Below are positions 61,850-64,000 of a stretch of 64,000 nucleotides of DNA, one piece after another. Position 1 is the stretch's first letter. The number at the start of each line of letters is the position of its first letter. The notes below the pieces were generated by a model. That model did no database searches, had not been told where the DNA came from, and was given only the letters and a program-made list of their open reading frames with translations. This stretch comes from Epiperipatus broadwayi (taxonomy: Eukaryota; Onychophora; Udeonychophora; Euonychophora; Peripatidae), in NCBI GenBank assembly GCA_028023455.1, contig JAQFVV010012545.1:2881001-2945000 (forward strand), read 5' to 3'. The translations under genes and the position numbers were made by a program.

Positions 61850-64000
61850 AATTTTTATATGGAAGTATAAAATGCCTTTGTTCAGACTGGCATTGGTAAA
61901 TGATTGAAAGATGAAAATGCTGTGGAAAATTTGATTATGATGTCAGAAATGAGAAAAAAAAAACATAGACTTGTAGATAATAATAATAGTAATGGAAACT
62001 TTCCTGAATAGTTTTTCATTACTATTGGAAAAAATATTTTATAGACTTGTAGAGTTTGCAGAAGAAAGAAAACTCTAATATGATTTCTCTGTTTGAGAAA
62101 AATGTTAAATGAGAATGGACATGGATGCCTTTAAATGAAGATACAGTACAATTGGATTATATTTTGATTAGCAAAAAGCATGCATTTTAAAATTTGTTTG
62201 TTTTTAATAGATCATTTAGTAGAATGAAAGATACATTTTAATGCAAAACTAGATGGCAAAACTATTAAGAAAGAAAGTATTAACTATTGAATTTTAAGAA
62301 ACATTCCAATGAATTTAAATTAGAATTTGTAAATCATTTTAAAATATTACTAGTCTTTGAAAATGGTTGAGACTTGACACAAATCAATAAGAAGATACCC
62401 AATACTCTATTAAAGAACTGCAAGAAAAATTGCTTATACAAGAAAGCAGCAATTTACAAGGATGTTTGCTATTGAGGCAAGACAATATATATAAAAAAAG
62501 GAATATTAAATTTTTTTTAAATGTTCCATTAAGAAAAATTAAATATCTAGAGTTTTATAAAATAGTACAAAAAAGTTAATGATATAAGAAAATATAGTTG
62601 TGAATTGGCAAGAATAAAAATAAAAGATAGAAATTATTACTAAAAAGAGAGATAATATCACAAAATGCATGGAAGAGTTCTATAAAAAATTATATAGTAA
62701 TAAAGAACAAGAAAACAGAGTATTTCCTGCACCCATTACATCATCTGAATTCCAAGTATTTTAAATGCAGAAGGGACATGCAATTAAATCTATGAGAAGG
62801 AAAAAGCTCCAAGAAATGTTGGAATTATTATTGATATCTTAAAAGAAGTTGGTGAAGAAATAGAAAAACTGTTGGCAAAACTATATATCAAATATCTAAA
62901 TAATAAAAATGTATTAAGTAATTGGAAGAATGCAGTAGTATTTAAGAAAGATGATAAAAAGATATTGAAATTGCTGCCATATGTTCTATCAGTTTTATAC
63001 GAAATCTTTATCAAAATAATTACAACTCATTTGCAGTGAACTTTAGATTCTATCTAATCAAAAGAAGAAACTGTTTTTAAAAGTGATTATAAAACCGCAT
63101 TTGGTTTTTTAAGCATTTTCATGGTGATTAAAAATTTGGATGGTTAAAATATAGACCCATGATATTTTCACATTCTGAAGTATATTTATCAAAATATATT
63201 ACAATAATTAGTATATCTCCAAAACTTTTGCAGAAATTTAACAAAAAATAGTGTGTGGATTAAAATGGGAAGCTAAAACAGTAAAAGTAAATGGAAATTA
63301 TTTAAATCATCTAATTTTGCAAATAACGTTACAGAGCATCCAGAAAATGTTTTAACAATCTTAAGATGAAAATAAAAAAAATACTTCTAAAGATAAATCC
63401 TAAAAAGACTAGAGAAATGTTCAATGGATTTTGTCAGAAAAAAGTAAAGATTGATAATCATGAATTGAGAACTATAAACATCTTAGATTATTAATGCAAA
63501 TGAAAAATTAATGGATAAGATTAATCTTAGAATTAAACATGGCTGGAATGCTTTTAATAGAAACAACCTAATATTAAAAGGAAATATTCCTAAGTGTTTG
63601 ATAATGGAGTTTTTTTTAAGCAGTTCTTATTTAAAGATCTGAAACTTGGATACTTAATGGAAGATCAATAAAGAGACTTCGGATCACTTAGTAAAATATG
63701 AAGAAATATATATTAGGAAAACAAGAAGAGTTCGAAAATGAAATACATAGGTGAAATAACAAACAGGTATCATTGTCATCATTGAAAAAGATTAAAATGA
63801 AGCTGAGATGGATAGAACACTAGAAGAGATAATAGTAAATGGACAGGTAAAATTTTGAATTGGATCCCAAGTTATTGTAAAATACCTAGAAAGAGATCAC
63901 TTGTGAGATAGAAGAATGAAGTAATAAAGTTTGTTGTTGCAAAGTGGAAAAGATAGGTTTGGGATTAGAGAAACTAGACTGAACCTGGAAATACCACTCT
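61850..64000 (+). pseudogene. RTE-type LINE, endonuclease-RT, heavily decayed and cut by window end
   Basis: Fragments occur in family order in shifting frames. Endonuclease: RLVEFAEERKL (about 62046) and WTWMPLNEDTVQLDYIL (about 62116). Linker: KCMEEFYKKLY (about 62660). RT: a degraded VGEEIEKLLAKLYIKYL (about 62850), SNWKNAVVFKK, SVLYEIFIKIITT, then NYLNHLIFANN (degraded motif C) and a C-terminal KILNWIP...VIKFVVAKW segment (about 63850-63950). Dozens of stops and indels show it is old. In the family one protein combines an APE-like nuclease with RT. The 3' end is beyond the window. Confidence 0.7.

Overview
The window is AT-rich eukaryotic nuclear DNA packed with decayed transposable elements. 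It shows no convincing host protein-coding gene, no rRNA and no canonical tRNA. The very low GC, long microsatellites, CCHC-ORF1 LINE, RTE LINE, Penelope-like elements (PLEs), Ty3/Gypsy, hAT, Tigger-like and ISXO2/Merlin-like remnants all fit an invertebrate animal. I cannot name the phylum from this sequence. The whole window reads as intergenic or intronic.

Left third (1-20.4 kb). A foldback element with a 13-bp target-site duplication (273-674) is followed by the most striking structure, a palindromic array (1049-2655) of four copies of a 402-bp unit. Two copies lie in each orientation and each carries a type I hammerhead ribozyme, which is the layout of metazoan retrozymes. Further right are several foldback repeats, a 635-bp insertion with a perfect 15-bp duplication (11438-12102), an 87-bp-arm inverted repeat (16197-16428), three GC-rich islands of unknown origin (16.4-18.1 kb) and a TIR element (19675-20360).

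Middle (20.4-43 kb). There are diverged dispersed repeats and an ISXO2/Merlin-like transposase remnant (25.3 kb). A second hammerhead family occurs as an inverted dimer (31.1-31.9 kb) and as a locus with two hammerheads 131 bp apart (38.5-39.1 kb). Just downstream of that locus, on the same (minus) strand, lie decayed PLE reading frames: an N-terminal region, a GIY-YIG domain, then a reverse transcriptase split by a compositionally foreign insertion of about 2.1 kb (34172-36280). A (TTA)n tract lies at 42.1 kb and a third hammerhead type at 43.2 kb.

Right third (43-64 kb). This holds a degenerate 0.36-kb tandem repeat (44.9-45.7 kb), a 365-bp non-autonomous hAT element with a perfect 8-bp duplication (46316-46680), a Tigger-like transposase tail, and a Gypsy integrase C-terminus running into a polypurine tract and LTR-like start (50.9-51.6 kb). 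Next comes a nearly complete L1/Tx1-like LINE (about 53.7-58.6 kb) whose ORF1 and ORF2 lie in the same frame and which carries only three in-frame stops beyond ORF1's own. Then comes another hammerhead inverted dimer with 56-bp perfect inverted repeats (59450-60307), one more hammerhead (61.0 kb), and a heavily mutated RTE-type LINE that runs off the window end.

Functional picture (inference). PLE reverse transcriptase could have mobilised the hammerhead-bearing non-autonomous elements, with the ribozymes processing concatemeric transcripts into unit-length RNAs. All the autonomous copies seen here are dead.
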